Assembly (NCBI RefSeq): GCF_003663825.1
Contig: NZ_RCCC01000001.1
Coordinates: forward strand, 3,046,501-3,110,500
Length of the DNA: 64,000 nucleotides
Origin: Acidovorax sp. 106
Lineage (GTDB): Bacteria; Pseudomonadota; Gammaproteobacteria; Burkholderiales; Burkholderiaceae_C
Direction: 5' to 3'
The translations under genes and the position numbers were made by a program. Of this stretch, positions 17,577 through 27,020 are shown piece after piece. The notes below the pieces were generated by a model. It was not told where the DNA came from, did no database searches, and saw only the letters and a program-made list of their open reading frames with translations. The first letter of the stretch is position 1. The number at the start of each line of letters is the position of its first letter.

Positions 17577-20375
17577 ATGACTGACAAAAAGACCCTGGTG
17601 CTGGTGGACGGCTCCAGCTACCTCTACCGTGCCTTTCACGCCATGCCCGACCTGCGGGCCGTGCCGGGTGACCCCAGCAGCGCCGCCACGGGCGCCATTC
17701 GCGGCATGATCAACATGATGCAGGCCCTGCGCAAAGAGGTGGTGGCCGACTACGCCGTGTGCGTGTTCGACGCCTCGGGCCCCACCTTCCGCGATGCCCT
17801 GTACACCGAATACAAGGCCACGCGCTCGCCCATGCCCGACGACCTGCGCAGCCAGATCGAGCCCATCCACGAGGTGGTGGACCTGCTGGGCTGGAAGGTG
17901 GTGGCCGTGCCCGGCGTGGAGGCCGACGACGTGATCGCCACCTTGGCCAACGCAGCAGCCGCACAGGGCATTGAGGTCATCGTGTCCAGCGGCGACAAAG
18001 ACTTGAGCCAGCTGGTCAACGAGCACATCACCATCATCGACACCATGAGCGGCAAGCGCCGCGATGTGGCGGGCGTGACGGCCGAGTTTGGCGTGCCCCC
18101 CGCGCTGATGGTGGACTACCAGGCCCTGGTGGGCGACACCGTGGACAACGTGCCCGGCGTGACCAAGGTCGGCCCCAAGACCGCCGCCAAGTGGCTGGAA
18201 GAATACGGCTCGCTCGACAACCTGATTGCCAACGCCGACGCCATCAAAGGCGTGGCGGGCAACAACCTGCGTGAGGCCATTGCCAGCGGCCAACTGGCCC
18301 TGAGCCGCCAGCTCGTCACCATGAAAACCGACTGCGCGCTGGCCGACTACATCCCCGGCCTGCCCGCGTTTGACGACATCACGCTGGACGCGCCCGACAA
18401 CGCTGGCCTGCTGCCGTTTTACGAAAAGTACGGCTTCAAGGGCCTGGCTGCCGCCATCAAGGGCGCGGCTGCCTCTGCCGCTGTAGCCCCCACCGTCGCC
18501 ATGCCCGGCCAAAGCGGCGATCTGTTTGCCGATCACTCCGCCAGCACCGTGGCCGAAGAAGCCCAGCACCGCACCGTGGTGTACGACACCATCCTCAACT
18601 GGGCCGACTTTGACCAGTGGCTGGAGCGCCTGCACAAAGCCCCGCTCACGGCCATCGACACCGAAACCGACTCCCTCGACGAAATGCGTGCGCAAATCGT
18701 CGGCATCTCTTTTAGCGTGCAGCCCGGCGAAGCCGCCTACATCCCCCTGCGCCACGAAGGCCCCGACGCGCCCGCGCAACTGCCTTTGGATGAAGTGCTC
18801 GCCCGCCTCAAGCCCTGGCTGGAAGACGCCAAACACCACAAGCTCGGCCAGCACATCAAATACGACCGCCATGTGTTCGCCAACCACGGCATCGAAGTGC
18901 AGGGCTACGCGCACGACACCTTGCTGCAAAGCTACGTGCTCGAAGTGCACAAGCCCCACAACCTGACCAGCCTGGCCGAGCGCCACACGGGCCGCAAAGG
19001 CATCAGCTACGAAGACCTGTGCGGCAAAGGCGCGCACCAGATCCCGTTTGCGCAAGTGCCCGTGGACAAGGCCGCTGCCTATTCGTGCGAAGACTCTGAC
19101 CAGACCCTGGACGTGCACAACGCCCTGTGGCCCCTGCTGCAGGCGGATGACAAACTGCGCTTCATCTACGAGCTGGAGATTGCCAGCAGCGAGGCCCTGT
19201 ACCGCATCGAACGCAACGGCGTGCTCATTGACGCCCCCACGCTGGCCGCCCAAAGCCACGAGCTGGGCCAGCGCATCTTGCAGCTCGAAACCGAGGCGTA
19301 CGAGATTGCAGGCCAGCCCTTCAACCTGAGCAGCCCCAAGCAACTGGGCGAAATCTTCTTCGACAAGCTGGGCATGCCGGTTGTGAAGAAGACCGCCACC
19401 GGCGCCCGCAGCACCGACGAAGAAGTGCTGGAAAAGTTGGCCGAGGACTACCCCCTGCCCGCCAAGCTGCTGGAGCACCGCAGCCTCGTCAAGCTCAAAG
19501 GCACCTACACCGACAAGCTCGCCCAACTGGCCCTGCCGCGCACAGGCCGCGTGCACACGCACTACGCGCAGGCTGTGGCTGTGACCGGCCGTTTGTCCAG
19601 CAACGACCCCAACCTGCAAAACATCCCCATCCGCACCCCCGAAGGCCGCCGCGTGCGCGAAGCCTTCGTAGCGCCCGCAGGCCGCGTGATTGCGAGTGCC
19701 GACTACTCCCAGATCGAGCTGCGCATCATGGCCCACCTGAGCGGCGACCACTCGCTGCTGCACGCCTTCCACGCCGGGCTGGACGTGCACCGCGCCACCG
19801 CCGCCGAGGTGTTTGGGGTGGAGGTCGATCAGGTCACCAGCGAGCAACGCCGCTACGCCAAGGTCATCAACTTCGGCCTCATCTACGGCATGAGCAGCTT
19901 TGGCCTGGCCAAGAACTTAGGCATTGAGACCAAGGCCGCTGCTGCCTACATCGACAAATACTTCCAGCGCTACCCCGGCGTGAAGCAGTACATGGACGAG
20001 ACCAAGGCCGCCGCCAAATCCATGGGCTATGTCGAAACCGTGTTTGGCCGCCGCCTGTACCTGCCCGAAATCAATTCCCCCAACGGCCCGCGCCGCGCCG
20101 GGGCCGAGCGCGCCGCTATCAATGCGCCCATGCAGGGCACGGCCGCTGACCTCATCAAGCTGGCCATGGTGGCCGTGCAAAAAGAGCTGGACGCCCACAA
20201 GCCAGATATCAAGATGATCATGCAGGTGCACGACGAACTGGTGTTTGAGCTGCCCGAGAGCGAAGTGGACTGGCTCAAGACCCATATCCCGCGCCTGATG
20301 GCGGACGTGGCGGCGCTGAAGGTGCCGTTATTGGCAGAGGTCGGGGTGGGGGCTAATTGGGATAAGGCGCATTGA
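17577..20375 (+). CDS. polA: DNA polymerase I
   Basis: This is a 932-residue, full-length three-domain PolA for gap filling and primer removal. The 5'-nuclease domain occupies about 1-300 (LVLVDGSSYLYRAFHA, GVEADDVIATLA, GDKDLSQLV). The 3'-5' exonuclease domain is about 330-520 with its metal ligands intact (AIDTETDSLDEM, CEDSDQTL), so proofreading should be active. The polymerase domain fills the rest (SADYSQIELRIMAHLSGD, RRYAKVINFGLIYGMS, QVHDELVFE). The ATG at 17577 gives the canonical start MTDKKTLVLVDG. It is divergent from the DUF2782 gene. Confidence 0.98.
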   Translation: MTDKKTLVLVDGSSYLYRAFHAMPDLRAVPGDPSSAATGAIRGMINMMQALRKEVVADYAVCVFDASGPTFRDALYTEYKATRSPMPDDLRSQIEPIHEVVDLLGWKVVAVPGVEADDVIATLANAAAAQGIEVIVSSGDKDLSQLVNEHITIIDTMSGKRRDVAGVTAEFGVPPALMVDYQALVGDTVDNVPGVTKVGPKTAAKWLEEYGSLDNLIANADAIKGVAGNNLREAIASGQLALSRQLVTMKTDCALADYIPGLPAFDDITLDAPDNAGLLPFYEKYGFKGLAAAIKGAAASAAVAPTVAMPGQSGDLFADHSASTVAEEAQHRTVVYDTILNWADFDQWLERLHKAPLTAIDTETDSLDEMRAQIVGISFSVQPGEAAYIPLRHEGPDAPAQLPLDEVLARLKPWLEDAKHHKLGQHIKYDRHVFANHGIEVQGYAHDTLLQSYVLEVHKPHNLTSLAERHTGRKGISYEDLCGKGAHQIPFAQVPVDKAAAYSCEDSDQTLDVHNALWPLLQADDKLRFIYELEIASSEALYRIERNGVLIDAPTLAAQSHELGQRILQLETEAYEIAGQPFNLSSPKQLGEIFFDKLGMPVVKKTATGARSTDEEVLEKLAEDYPLPAKLLEHRSLVKLKGTYTDKLAQLALPRTGRVHTHYAQAVAVTGRLSSNDPNLQNIPIRTPEGRRVREAFVAPAGRVIASADYSQIELRIMAHLSGDHSLLHAFHAGLDVHRATAAEVFGVEVDQVTSEQRRYAKVINFGLIYGMSSFGLAKNLGIETKAAAAYIDKYFQRYPGVKQYMDETKAAAKSMGYVETVFGRRLYLPEINSPNGPRRAGAERAAINAPMQGTAADLIKLAMVAVQKELDAHKPDIKMIMQVHDELVFELPESEVDWLKTHIPRLMADVAALKVPLLAEVGVGANWDKAH

Positions 20376-20411
20376 AGCCCAGTGATAAGCGAGGCAGGTC
20401 AACATGTTTAA

Positions 20412-20470
20412 GTGTTTTTGGCCTGTAGTGCCTGTCTACTAAGCGCTGGCAGCTATGAAATTAGAAGCAG
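20412..20470 (-). repeat. Interspersed AGCTGC repeat, copy 3 (reverse orientation)
   Basis: Read forward it runs TTTTTGGCCTGTAGTGCC, then AAGCGCTGGCAGCTAT, then an A/T-rich end. This is the mirror order of copies 1 and 6. It lies just after polA, and the 275-bp gap to the next gene (20376-20650) holds nothing else recognisable. Confidence 0.65.
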
Positions 20471-20650
20471 TAACCTGTTCCATAAGCCTACCGAGCCTGT
20501 ATTCTGAGTTTTAGGGTTTGTTGTCCCGCCTTTGAAGTGCTGTGGACGTTCAGGCATTGGATGATGAAGGAATGCGGAGTTTTCGTAGTGCTTAGGGCGC
20601 CAGATTTGGCACCTGAACTTCGGCATCATGATTTGGTAAGGAGCGTGCCT

Positions 20651-21124
20651 ATGGATGCGATCAATTGGAGTCAGGTAGTGACGCTTGGAATACCAGGTGT
20701 GTTGGTTGTAGCTGGTTGGTTCTTTGCCCATTGGCTCACGGCAAGACGCGAACTTTTTTCTAAAAGGCGTGTTGACCGTCTGCGTGCCCTTGAAGCTGCA
20801 TACATGCGTATTTCTTCATCCAGCAATCGTCCTTTGACGATTGAAACGATAGAGCGGATAGAGACTTTCGTTGCTGAAATCCAGCTGTATGGCACCCCGT
20901 ACCAAGTAAAGCTCATGAATGAGGCGGTAGAGAGTTTTCTCAAGCCTGATTTCAAGGTTAACTGGGATCAATTGCTCGAAGATCTGCGAGATACGATCAG
21001 AGCGGAACTGCGCCTTGAAAAAGTCACTGGCCCTGTTTGGTGGCTGCGATTGCCCCAGCCCCCAACTATGCCTCTCTCGCGAGTTTCATTTGCCGAAAAG
21101 CTGCGGCAACGCAAGGGGGCCTAA
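20651..21124 (+). CDS. Hypothetical protein with one membrane helix
   Basis: I do not recognise this 157-residue protein. It has one N-terminal membrane helix (VVTLGIPGVLVVAGWFFAHWL), a basic stretch (ARRELFSKRRVDRLRALEAAY) and a mixed helical cytoplasmic part ending in a basic tail. AAGGAG eight bases before the ATG at 20651 decides the start, although the frame is open further upstream. Base composition is visibly richer in A and T than the neighbours and codon choice is less GC-biased, which suggests transfer. It lies alone between polA and the yghU-like gene. Confidence 0.6.
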   Translation: MDAINWSQVVTLGIPGVLVVAGWFFAHWLTARRELFSKRRVDRLRALEAAYMRISSSSNRPLTIETIERIETFVAEIQLYGTPYQVKLMNEAVESFLKPDFKVNWDQLLEDLRDTIRAELRLEKVTGPVWWLRLPQPPTMPLSRVSFAEKLRQRKGA

Positions 21125-21468
21125 CATTTCGTTTTGCCCAGCTTGCATTGGCGGAGCGATACCCTTCTTGCTGTTCTCAAGCACTTTGCGCACCTTGCTT
21201 TTTATGGCGCAATTCGTACTTGATAGTGCTCTCCATCTTCTGTCTGGGTAGGTGGATGCCCCTCGCCGCTTCCCGCTAAAGCTGGTGATCGACGACGCTG
21301 TGGCAAGCCAAGTCTGCAATTAGTTGGGCGTTGCAATTCCTTTCCTGAAGATCTAGCTAACGTCGATCATTTGCCCCAGCCCAGCAGCAAATCAAACGTG
21401 TCGCTAGACTCATCCGGCTAACTGTTCGCTACCCCGCTAACCTCCAACTTTCAGCCCGGAGCCCTTGC
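21125..21468. other. 344-bp lower-GC intergenic stretch
   Basis: No convincing gene is seen. Composition stays as AT-rich as the preceding orphan gene until about 21400 and then returns to the local norm before the yghU-like gene. The stretch may belong to the same acquired segment. I see no att-like repeat or integrase. Confidence 0.4.
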
Positions 21469-22374
21469 ATGTCCAACCCCACCCCCTACACCCCCCCAGC
21501 CATCTGGCAATGGAACAAAGAAAACGGCGGTCAGTTCGCCAGCATCAACCGACCTATTGCCGGGGCTACGCACGATAAAGAGCTGCCTGTGGGCAAGCAC
21601 CCGCTGCAGCTCTATTCGATGGGTACGCCCAATGGCGTGAAGGTCACGATCATGTTGGAAGAGCTGCTGGCGCTGGGCCACAGCGGGGCGGAGTACGACG
21701 CGTGGTTGATCCGCATTGGCGATGGCGACCAGTTTGGCAGCGGGTTTGTGGGCATCAACCCCAACTCCAAGATCCCCGCGTTGCAAGACCGCACCGACCC
21801 TGCCAACCCCGTGCGGGTGTTTGAGTCCGGGGCCATCCTGATGCATCTGGCTGAGAAGTTTGGTGCCTTTTTGCCCAAGGACGGCGCGGCGCGGGCCGAG
21901 TGCCTGTCGTGGCTGTTCTGGCAGATGGGCAGTGCGCCGTTTGTGGGGGGAGGGTTTGGGCATTTTTATGCCTATGCGCCGGTCAAGATCGAGTACGCGA
22001 TTGACCGCTATGCGATGGAAACCAAGCGCCAGCTCGATGTGCTGAACCAGCGCCTGGCTGTGACGGAGTATGTGGCGGGCAATGAGTACACCGTGGCCGA
22101 CATGGCGATCTGGCCCTGGTATGGGCTGATGGTGAAGGGCGAGGCCTACGACGCGGGCGAGTTTTTGCAGGTGCATGAATACACCCATGTGCTGCGCTGG
22201 GCCGAGCAGGTGGGCCAGCGCCGCGCCGTGCAGCGCGGCCGCATGGTGAACCGGGTGCGCGGTGACCTGGCCAGCCAGTTGCATGAGCGGCACGATGCCA
22301 GCGACTTTGAGACGAAGACGCAGGACAAGATCGCAGCGGCAGCCTCCAGCCCATCGTCGTCACCCGCACGCTGA
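21469..22374 (+). CDS. yghU: YghU-type glutathione transferase / disulfide-bond reductase
   Basis: This 301-residue protein aligns by eye with Escherichia coli YghU along nearly its whole length. Shared segments include LPVGKHPLQLYS, GTPNGVKVTIMLEELL, WLIRIGDGDQF, NPNSKIPAL, VFESGAIL, WPWYGLM and QLHERHDASDFET. YghU is a nu-class glutathione transferase that reduces disulfides and organic peroxides using two glutathione molecules. The N-terminal thioredoxin-like domain and C-terminal helical domain are both complete. The C-terminus has an extra Ala/Ser tail (AAAASSPSSSPAR). The gene stands alone; the 282 bp after it hold no gene. Confidence 0.95.
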   Translation: MSNPTPYTPPAIWQWNKENGGQFASINRPIAGATHDKELPVGKHPLQLYSMGTPNGVKVTIMLEELLALGHSGAEYDAWLIRIGDGDQFGSGFVGINPNSKIPALQDRTDPANPVRVFESGAILMHLAEKFGAFLPKDGAARAECLSWLFWQMGSAPFVGGGFGHFYAYAPVKIEYAIDRYAMETKRQLDVLNQRLAVTEYVAGNEYTVADMAIWPWYGLMVKGEAYDAGEFLQVHEYTHVLRWAEQVGQRRAVQRGRMVNRVRGDLASQLHERHDASDFETKTQDKIAAAASSPSSSPAR

Positions 22375-22656
22375 GCATTTTTGAACGCGGCGATCACCGC
22401 GCGTACCGAAGCGCACTACCGGATGCCTGCATGCTTGCCAGGCAGGCGTGCGGACATGGCGGCGTGGCTTTTGCTGCTGCGGTGGTTGCGGGCGCGGCTT
22501 TGAACAGGTTCTAAGCTACGCGGTCTCGCAATGGGTGGATGCAAGGATTGCACGTCCGGCCTGTTCCTTGCATCGTTGGTTCTAAGTTCTGCTTGGTATC
22601 CCATGCCAAAGGGGCTTTGTCCGCCCCCCAAAAGACAGTCAACTGGTTCTCAACCC

Positions 22657-23586
22657 ATGCGCCTTCGCCACATAGAAGTTTTCAATGCCGTGATGCTTAC
22701 CGGCAGCGTGAGCGCGGCGGCCCGCCTCATCAACGTTACGCAGCCTGCGGTCAGCCGCATCTTGGCGCATGCTGAACTGCAGTTGGGCTTTCCGCTGTTC
22801 CACCGGCTCAAGGGCAAGCTGGTGCCCACCACCGAGGCGCAGACGCTGTACCCGCACATTGAGCGCCTGTTCACCCAGCTCGATGATGTGCAGCGCCTTG
22901 CCAACAGCCTCAAAAGCGACCGGCGCGAGGGGGAGCTGCATATTCTGAGCGTGCTGGCACTGAGCTACGAGGTGCTGCCGCGTGCATTGCGGTTCTTCAG
23001 GCAGAAGCACCCGGATGTGCAGGTAACCATCGACGCGCTGCACTCGCCCCAGATCGTCTCGGCCCTGGTGCTGCAGGAGGCGGATGTGGGCTTTGTGTTC
23101 AGCGCCATCGCTCACCCCGCGTTGACGCAAGAGCATCTGGCCGATGGGCGCATGGTGTGTGTGGCACCCAAGGGAATGCTGGGGGCTGCGCTGGTGGCGG
23201 CCGGGGTGGCGCATCTGGCCGACCTGGCCGACACACCCGTGGTGCGGCTGGATGTGCGTGACCCCATCGGCACAGTGGTCAGCCATGCCTGCCGCGAGGC
23301 CGGGGTGGGCTTGCAGACGGCGATCACGGTGCAGACCTATCACGCAGCGCTGGCATTGGCGCATCACGGCCATGCGGTGGCTGTGGTCGACACGTGCACA
23401 GCGGCATCGGCCGACCGCAGCAAGGTGGATGTGCTGGCGCTTGCGCCGCACATTGCCGTGCCCATCAAGTCGCTGCGCACCGTGAACCGGCCCAGCTCGC
23501 TGCTGGCCAGTGCCATGACGCAGTGCATGCGCCAGGCGGTGGCCGAGACGCTGGGAGCGGTGGGCCTGCTACCTGAGGTGGAGTGA
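22657..23586 (+). CDS. LysR-family transcriptional regulator
   Basis: This 309-residue regulator has an N-terminal winged helix-turn-helix (MRLRHIEVFNAVMLTGSVS, AARLINVTQPAVSRIL) and a periplasmic-binding-like effector domain from about residue 90. The ATG at 22657 gives the normal family length. It converges on the DadA-like gene, and the cluster beyond (binding proteins and Asp/Glu racemase) has no other regulator, so it probably controls that cluster in response to an amino acid. A short CCACCT / AGGTGG hairpin at 23599-23614 separates the two convergent genes. Confidence 0.9.
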   Translation: MRLRHIEVFNAVMLTGSVSAAARLINVTQPAVSRILAHAELQLGFPLFHRLKGKLVPTTEAQTLYPHIERLFTQLDDVQRLANSLKSDRREGELHILSVLALSYEVLPRALRFFRQKHPDVQVTIDALHSPQIVSALVLQEADVGFVFSAIAHPALTQEHLADGRMVCVAPKGMLGAALVAAGVAHLADLADTPVVRLDVRDPIGTVVSHACREAGVGLQTAITVQTYHAALALAHHGHAVAVVDTCTAASADRSKVDVLALAPHIAVPIKSLRTVNRPSSLLASAMTQCMRQAVAETLGAVGLLPEVE

Positions 23587-23659
23587 CCAGTGAACGGGCC
23601 ACCTGCCGAGGTGGGGGCTTGTAGTAGCTGAAGCGGGCGGGAGTGTGATGAAGGGTGGC

Positions 23660-24874
23660 TTAGGCGGGCACCAGTAGTTCGGCCACCTGCGCTGCCGTGC
23701 CAAACGCCAGCGTGAACCCCAAGGAACCGTGGCCTGTGTTGAGAAGCAGGTTGTCGGGCGCCCGCGCCCAACGGCCCACCACCGGCAGCCCGGTGGGTGT
23801 GGCGGGGCGCATGCCGGTCCAGGCGTGCAGGTCGCCGCCTTGGTGGCAGCCCGGAAAAACGGCGCGTGTGGCATCGCGCAGGCTCTGGATGCGTGCGGCA
23901 GGTATGCGCGCATCGTGCCCCACCAGTTCGGCCATGCCCGCCACCCGCAGGCGCTGGCCGATGCGCGCAAATACCACCTTGCGTGCGGCGTCGGTCACAT
24001 TGACGCGAGGCACTGCCGATGGTGCAGCGCTGGTATCGAGTGTGATGCTGTAGCCCTTGAGTGGGTACACGGGCAGGCGAAAGCCTAGCGTCTGCGCCAC
24101 CTGGTGGCTGCGGCTGCCCAGGGCCAGCACAAACTGCTGCGCCTCGATGGCGCCTGCACTGGTCTGCACCGCAGCAATGCGGGTGCCCTGGCGCACAAAG
24201 CCCTGGACCGTGGCACCCAGTACAAAGCGCACCCCCCGTGCGGCCAGCACGGCCTGCAAGCCTTGGCAGACCATAAGGCAGTCGGCCGCGCATTCGCTGG
24301 GGGTGTAGATGGCTCCGGCAATGCGCGGCTGGTATTGCTGCAGCGCGGGCTCGATCTCTGTGCAGCGCTGGGCTGACACCGCCTGTTGTTCGCAGCCCCA
24401 CTGGCGCTGCAGGTCCATCTGGCGTTGCGCAGCGGCCAGGCCGGTGGCGGTGTCGTACAGCACCAGCTTACCGGTGCGGGAGAAGTCGCAGTCCAGGGCC
24501 TCTGCCCGCATCATGGCCTCGAAATGGTGGCGGCTCAGGGCGGCCAAGGCCAGTAGCTGCGCAGTGCTGCGTTCAGAGGTTGGCCGGTTGCATGCGCGCA
24601 GAAACTCCAGCCCCCAACGCCACTGGTGGGTGTCCCACTGCATGCGCAGCTTGAGCGGAGAACTGGGCAATAGTAGCAGCCGGGGCAACTGCCGCCAGAT
24701 GCTGGCGTCTGCCAGCGGCTGCACATAGCTGTAGCTCAGCTGCGCGCCATTGCCACCGCTGGCGCCCGTGCCGGGCTGGGCTTGGTCGATGACGGTGACC
24801 TGCAAACCGCGCTGGTGGAGTTCATACGCTGTGGCCAGGCCGACGATGCCTGCACCCAATACACATACCTGCAT
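23660..24874 (-). CDS. DadA-like FAD-dependent D-amino-acid dehydrogenase
   Basis: This 404-residue flavoprotein opens with a Rossmann FAD motif, VLGAGIVGLATAYELHQRG, and has the DAO-family signatures SYSYVQPLAD, LKGYSITLD and a C-terminal GHGSLGFTLAFGTA dinucleotide-binding segment. This matches the small subunit of D-amino-acid dehydrogenase, which oxidises D-amino acids to 2-oxo acids at the membrane and passes electrons to the respiratory chain. The ATG at 24874 is chosen because the Rossmann strand starts immediately after it. It is divergent from a glutamate/aspartate-type binding-protein gene, with an Asp/Glu racemase next. Substrate is inferred from context only. Confidence 0.85.
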   Translation of the reverse strand: MQVCVLGAGIVGLATAYELHQRGLQVTVIDQAQPGTGASGGNGAQLSYSYVQPLADASIWRQLPRLLLLPSSPLKLRMQWDTHQWRWGLEFLRACNRPTSERSTAQLLALAALSRHHFEAMMRAEALDCDFSRTGKLVLYDTATGLAAAQRQMDLQRQWGCEQQAVSAQRCTEIEPALQQYQPRIAGAIYTPSECAADCLMVCQGLQAVLAARGVRFVLGATVQGFVRQGTRIAAVQTSAGAIEAQQFVLALGSRSHQVAQTLGFRLPVYPLKGYSITLDTSAAPSAVPRVNVTDAARKVVFARIGQRLRVAGMAELVGHDARIPAARIQSLRDATRAVFPGCHQGGDLHAWTGMRPATPTGLPVVGRWARAPDNLLLNTGHGSLGFTLAFGTAAQVAELLVPA

Positions 24875-25223
24875 CTTGTGGGGGAGTGGGGGGTTAACTG
24901 ACTGCGGATCAATGTAGGGCGCGGGCCGCGCTTTGAACAATGCCAAAGCCATACCCGCCTATGCCAATAAGTTATGTGCGCAAGTCAGTGCCGCCCTAGG
25001 CCTACCCCTTGCATGGAGGCGTGCCGTTGTTGGTGCGTGGTGATGCAAATTGGTGCGCAGTGGGTGTGCGGTGGTGCGGGGAGTGCACTGCAAAAGTGCC
25101 ATAACTTTTGATCATGACGAACCCCTGCGAATGAATTGTTCAAAGGCACCGCGAATTTTTACAGTGCCCCTGCGTTCTGTTTTTCTTCAACCCGTTTGCC
25201 TGCATTTTTACAAAGGGATTCCC
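24875..25223. promoter_or_regulatory. Divergent control region with palindromes
   Basis: This 349-bp gap between the DadA-like and binding-protein genes must hold both promoters. It contains the perfect palindrome ATAAGTTAT (24967-24975), a related ATAACTTTT at 25101-25109, and the inverted repeat GCACT-N5-AGTGC (25085-25099). Any could be a LysR-type site. I see no gene. Confidence 0.45.
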
Positions 25224-26114
25224 ATGAAGCTCTCTGCCATCACGTCTGCTGCCCTGGTGTGGGTTGGCCTGCTGTCCTGCACCGCAACCCATGCCGACAC
25301 CCTCAAGAAGATTGCCGACTCGGGCAAGATCACGCTGGCCTACCGTGAGTCATCGGTGCCCTTCAGCTACCTGTCCGGTCCGGGGGTACCCATCGGCTTT
25401 GCGGTAGACATCTCCAATGCCGTGGTGGACGCGGTGAAGAAGCGCCTGAACAACCCGAACATCAAGGTGGAGTTGCAGGCCGTGACCTCGCAGAACCGCA
25501 TTCCGCTGCTCACCAACGGCACCATTGACCTGGAGTGCGGATCGACCACCAACAACACGGTGCGGGGCAAGGATGTGCAATTTGCCATCAACTACTTCTA
25601 CACCGGTACGCGTCTGCTGACGAAGAAGGCATCGGGCATCAAGAACTACGCCGACCTGGCTAAGAAGAAGGTGGCCAGCACCTCGGGCACCACCAACGCG
25701 CAGGTCATCCGCAAATACAACCGCGACAACAACCTCGACATGGACCTTGTGATGGGCAAAGACCATGACGACGCTGTTTTGCTGGTCGAAACCGGGCGGG
25801 CGGAGGCGTTTGCGATGGATGACATCCTGCTGTTTGGCCTGATGGGCAACCAGCGCAACCCGGCCGATTGGGCGGTGGTAGGGGATTCGCTGCAGGTCGA
25901 GCCTTACACCTGCATGCTGCGCAAGGACGACCCGCAGTTCCAGGCTCTGGTCAACGGCGTGATTGGCGGGATGATGAAGTCCGGCGAATTTGAAAAGCTC
26001 TACACCAAGTGGTTCATGTCGCCCGTGCCGCCACGCGGCCAGAACCTGAACCTGCCCATGAGCAAGGAGTTGCGCGAGAACCTGGTAGCGCAAAGCGACA
26101 AGCCCGCACAGTAA
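25224..26114 (+). CDS. ABC-type amino-acid binding protein, Glu/Asp type (1)
   Basis: This is a 296-residue periplasmic solute-binding protein of family 3. The signal peptide is MKLSAITSAALVWVG to ATHAD. The mature part has RESSVPFSYL, the glutamate/aspartate-type marker DLECGSTTNN, VASTSGTTNAQ and a closing LYTKWFMSPVPP. It resembles GltI/AatJ proteins that deliver acidic amino acids to an ABC importer. AAAGGGA precedes the ATG by six bases. No permease or ATPase gene is nearby, so it must share a transporter encoded elsewhere. The racemase gene follows after 12 bp and a second binding protein after that. Confidence 0.92.
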   Translation: MKLSAITSAALVWVGLLSCTATHADTLKKIADSGKITLAYRESSVPFSYLSGPGVPIGFAVDISNAVVDAVKKRLNNPNIKVELQAVTSQNRIPLLTNGTIDLECGSTTNNTVRGKDVQFAINYFYTGTRLLTKKASGIKNYADLAKKKVASTSGTTNAQVIRKYNRDNNLDMDLVMGKDHDDAVLLVETGRAEAFAMDDILLFGLMGNQRNPADWAVVGDSLQVEPYTCMLRKDDPQFQALVNGVIGGMMKSGEFEKLYTKWFMSPVPPRGQNLNLPMSKELRENLVAQSDKPAQ

Positions 26115-26126
26115 GCCGGAGCGCGC

Positions 26127-26921
26127 ATGTCTTTTGTGTTTGCAAACCACCCCCAGCCCAGCCTCCCTTCCCATGCCCCGCAGGTGGTGGGCATTCTGGG
26201 AGGGATGGGACCTGCCGCCGGGGCTGACTTTGTGCGCCTGTTCGTGCAGGCCTGTACCGACCGCATGGAGGCGCTGGGCATTCCGGTACGCGACCAGGCC
26301 TACCCCGAGCACTGGCTGGCGCAGGTCCCCATCCCCGACCGCACGGCTGCGCTCACCGATACGCGCCCTGGTGCGCACCAGCCCGCAGACCCCATGCTGC
26401 AGGCCACGGGCCGGTTGGCGGCGCTGGGCGCACGGGTGGTGGCGATTGCGTGCAACACAGCCCATGCGTGGCACGGCATTCTTCAGCAGCGGTTTCCGCA
26501 GATGGTGGTACTGCATGGGGTGCAGGAGGTGGTGGCCGAGCTTGCAGCGCGCCAGGTGCAGGGCGTGGGGCTGCTGGCGACACGCGGTGCCTATGAAGCT
26601 GGGCTGTACCAGCGTGAGCTGGAGCGCGCACGCATCGTCTGCTTTGTGCCCGAAGACGCTGAACGCGAACTGCTGATGCAAGGCATCTACGACGGGGTGA
26701 AGGCGGGCAACTACCCCTTGGCACGCCAGCGCTTTGAGGCCGTGTCGATGGCGCTGCAGGAGCGCCATGGCGTATCCACGCTGATCATGGGATGCACCGA
26801 GATACCGCTGGCGCTGTCTGAGCACTCAGGGCTGGAAGGTGTGTCGCTGGTGAACCCCTCTGAGGTGCTGGCCTCGGCCCTGGCCCGACATGCGTATGGA
26901 CAACTCCAATCTGCGGGCTGA
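26127..26921 (+). CDS. Aspartate/glutamate racemase family protein
   Basis: This 264-residue enzyme is of the cofactor-independent Asp/Glu racemase family. Both catalytic cysteines are present, in IACNTAHAW and in MGCTEIPLAL, so it should be active and racemise an acidic amino acid or related substrate. The N-terminus has VVGILGGMGPAAGADF, also typical. It starts 12 bp after the binding-protein stop and is probably in one operon with it. Together with a D-amino-acid dehydrogenase and Glu/Asp binding proteins it suggests use of D-aspartate or D-glutamate, but the substrate is not determinable here. Confidence 0.92.
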   Translation: MSFVFANHPQPSLPSHAPQVVGILGGMGPAAGADFVRLFVQACTDRMEALGIPVRDQAYPEHWLAQVPIPDRTAALTDTRPGAHQPADPMLQATGRLAALGARVVAIACNTAHAWHGILQQRFPQMVVLHGVQEVVAELAARQVQGVGLLATRGAYEAGLYQRELERARIVCFVPEDAERELLMQGIYDGVKAGNYPLARQRFEAVSMALQERHGVSTLIMGCTEIPLALSEHSGLEGVSLVNPSEVLASALARHAYGQLQSAG

Positions 26922-27020
26922 GCCCACCACACTGTCGTCGGCATGGTGGGCGGTCGACTCCCTTTCCTGCCATGTTGCTCGCCAGCATGGGGTGCAGCGT
27001 GTTGAATGAAGGTGAACACC

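Noticed and set aside
17163..19847. Very long antisense open frames, such as those opposite polA, phoX (11633-13813), the deaminase/Bug genes (35995-38202), the FAD/Fe-S gene (46467-48566) and aspS (58005-60134)
   Set aside because: They lie opposite well-recognised genes, have low-complexity His/Gly/Val-rich translations and no ribosome site. They are the usual by-product of high GC at third codon positions.
23599..23614. CCACCT / AGGTGG hairpin between convergent LysR and DadA-like genes as a terminator
   Set aside because: The stem is only six base pairs and no T tract follows on either strand.
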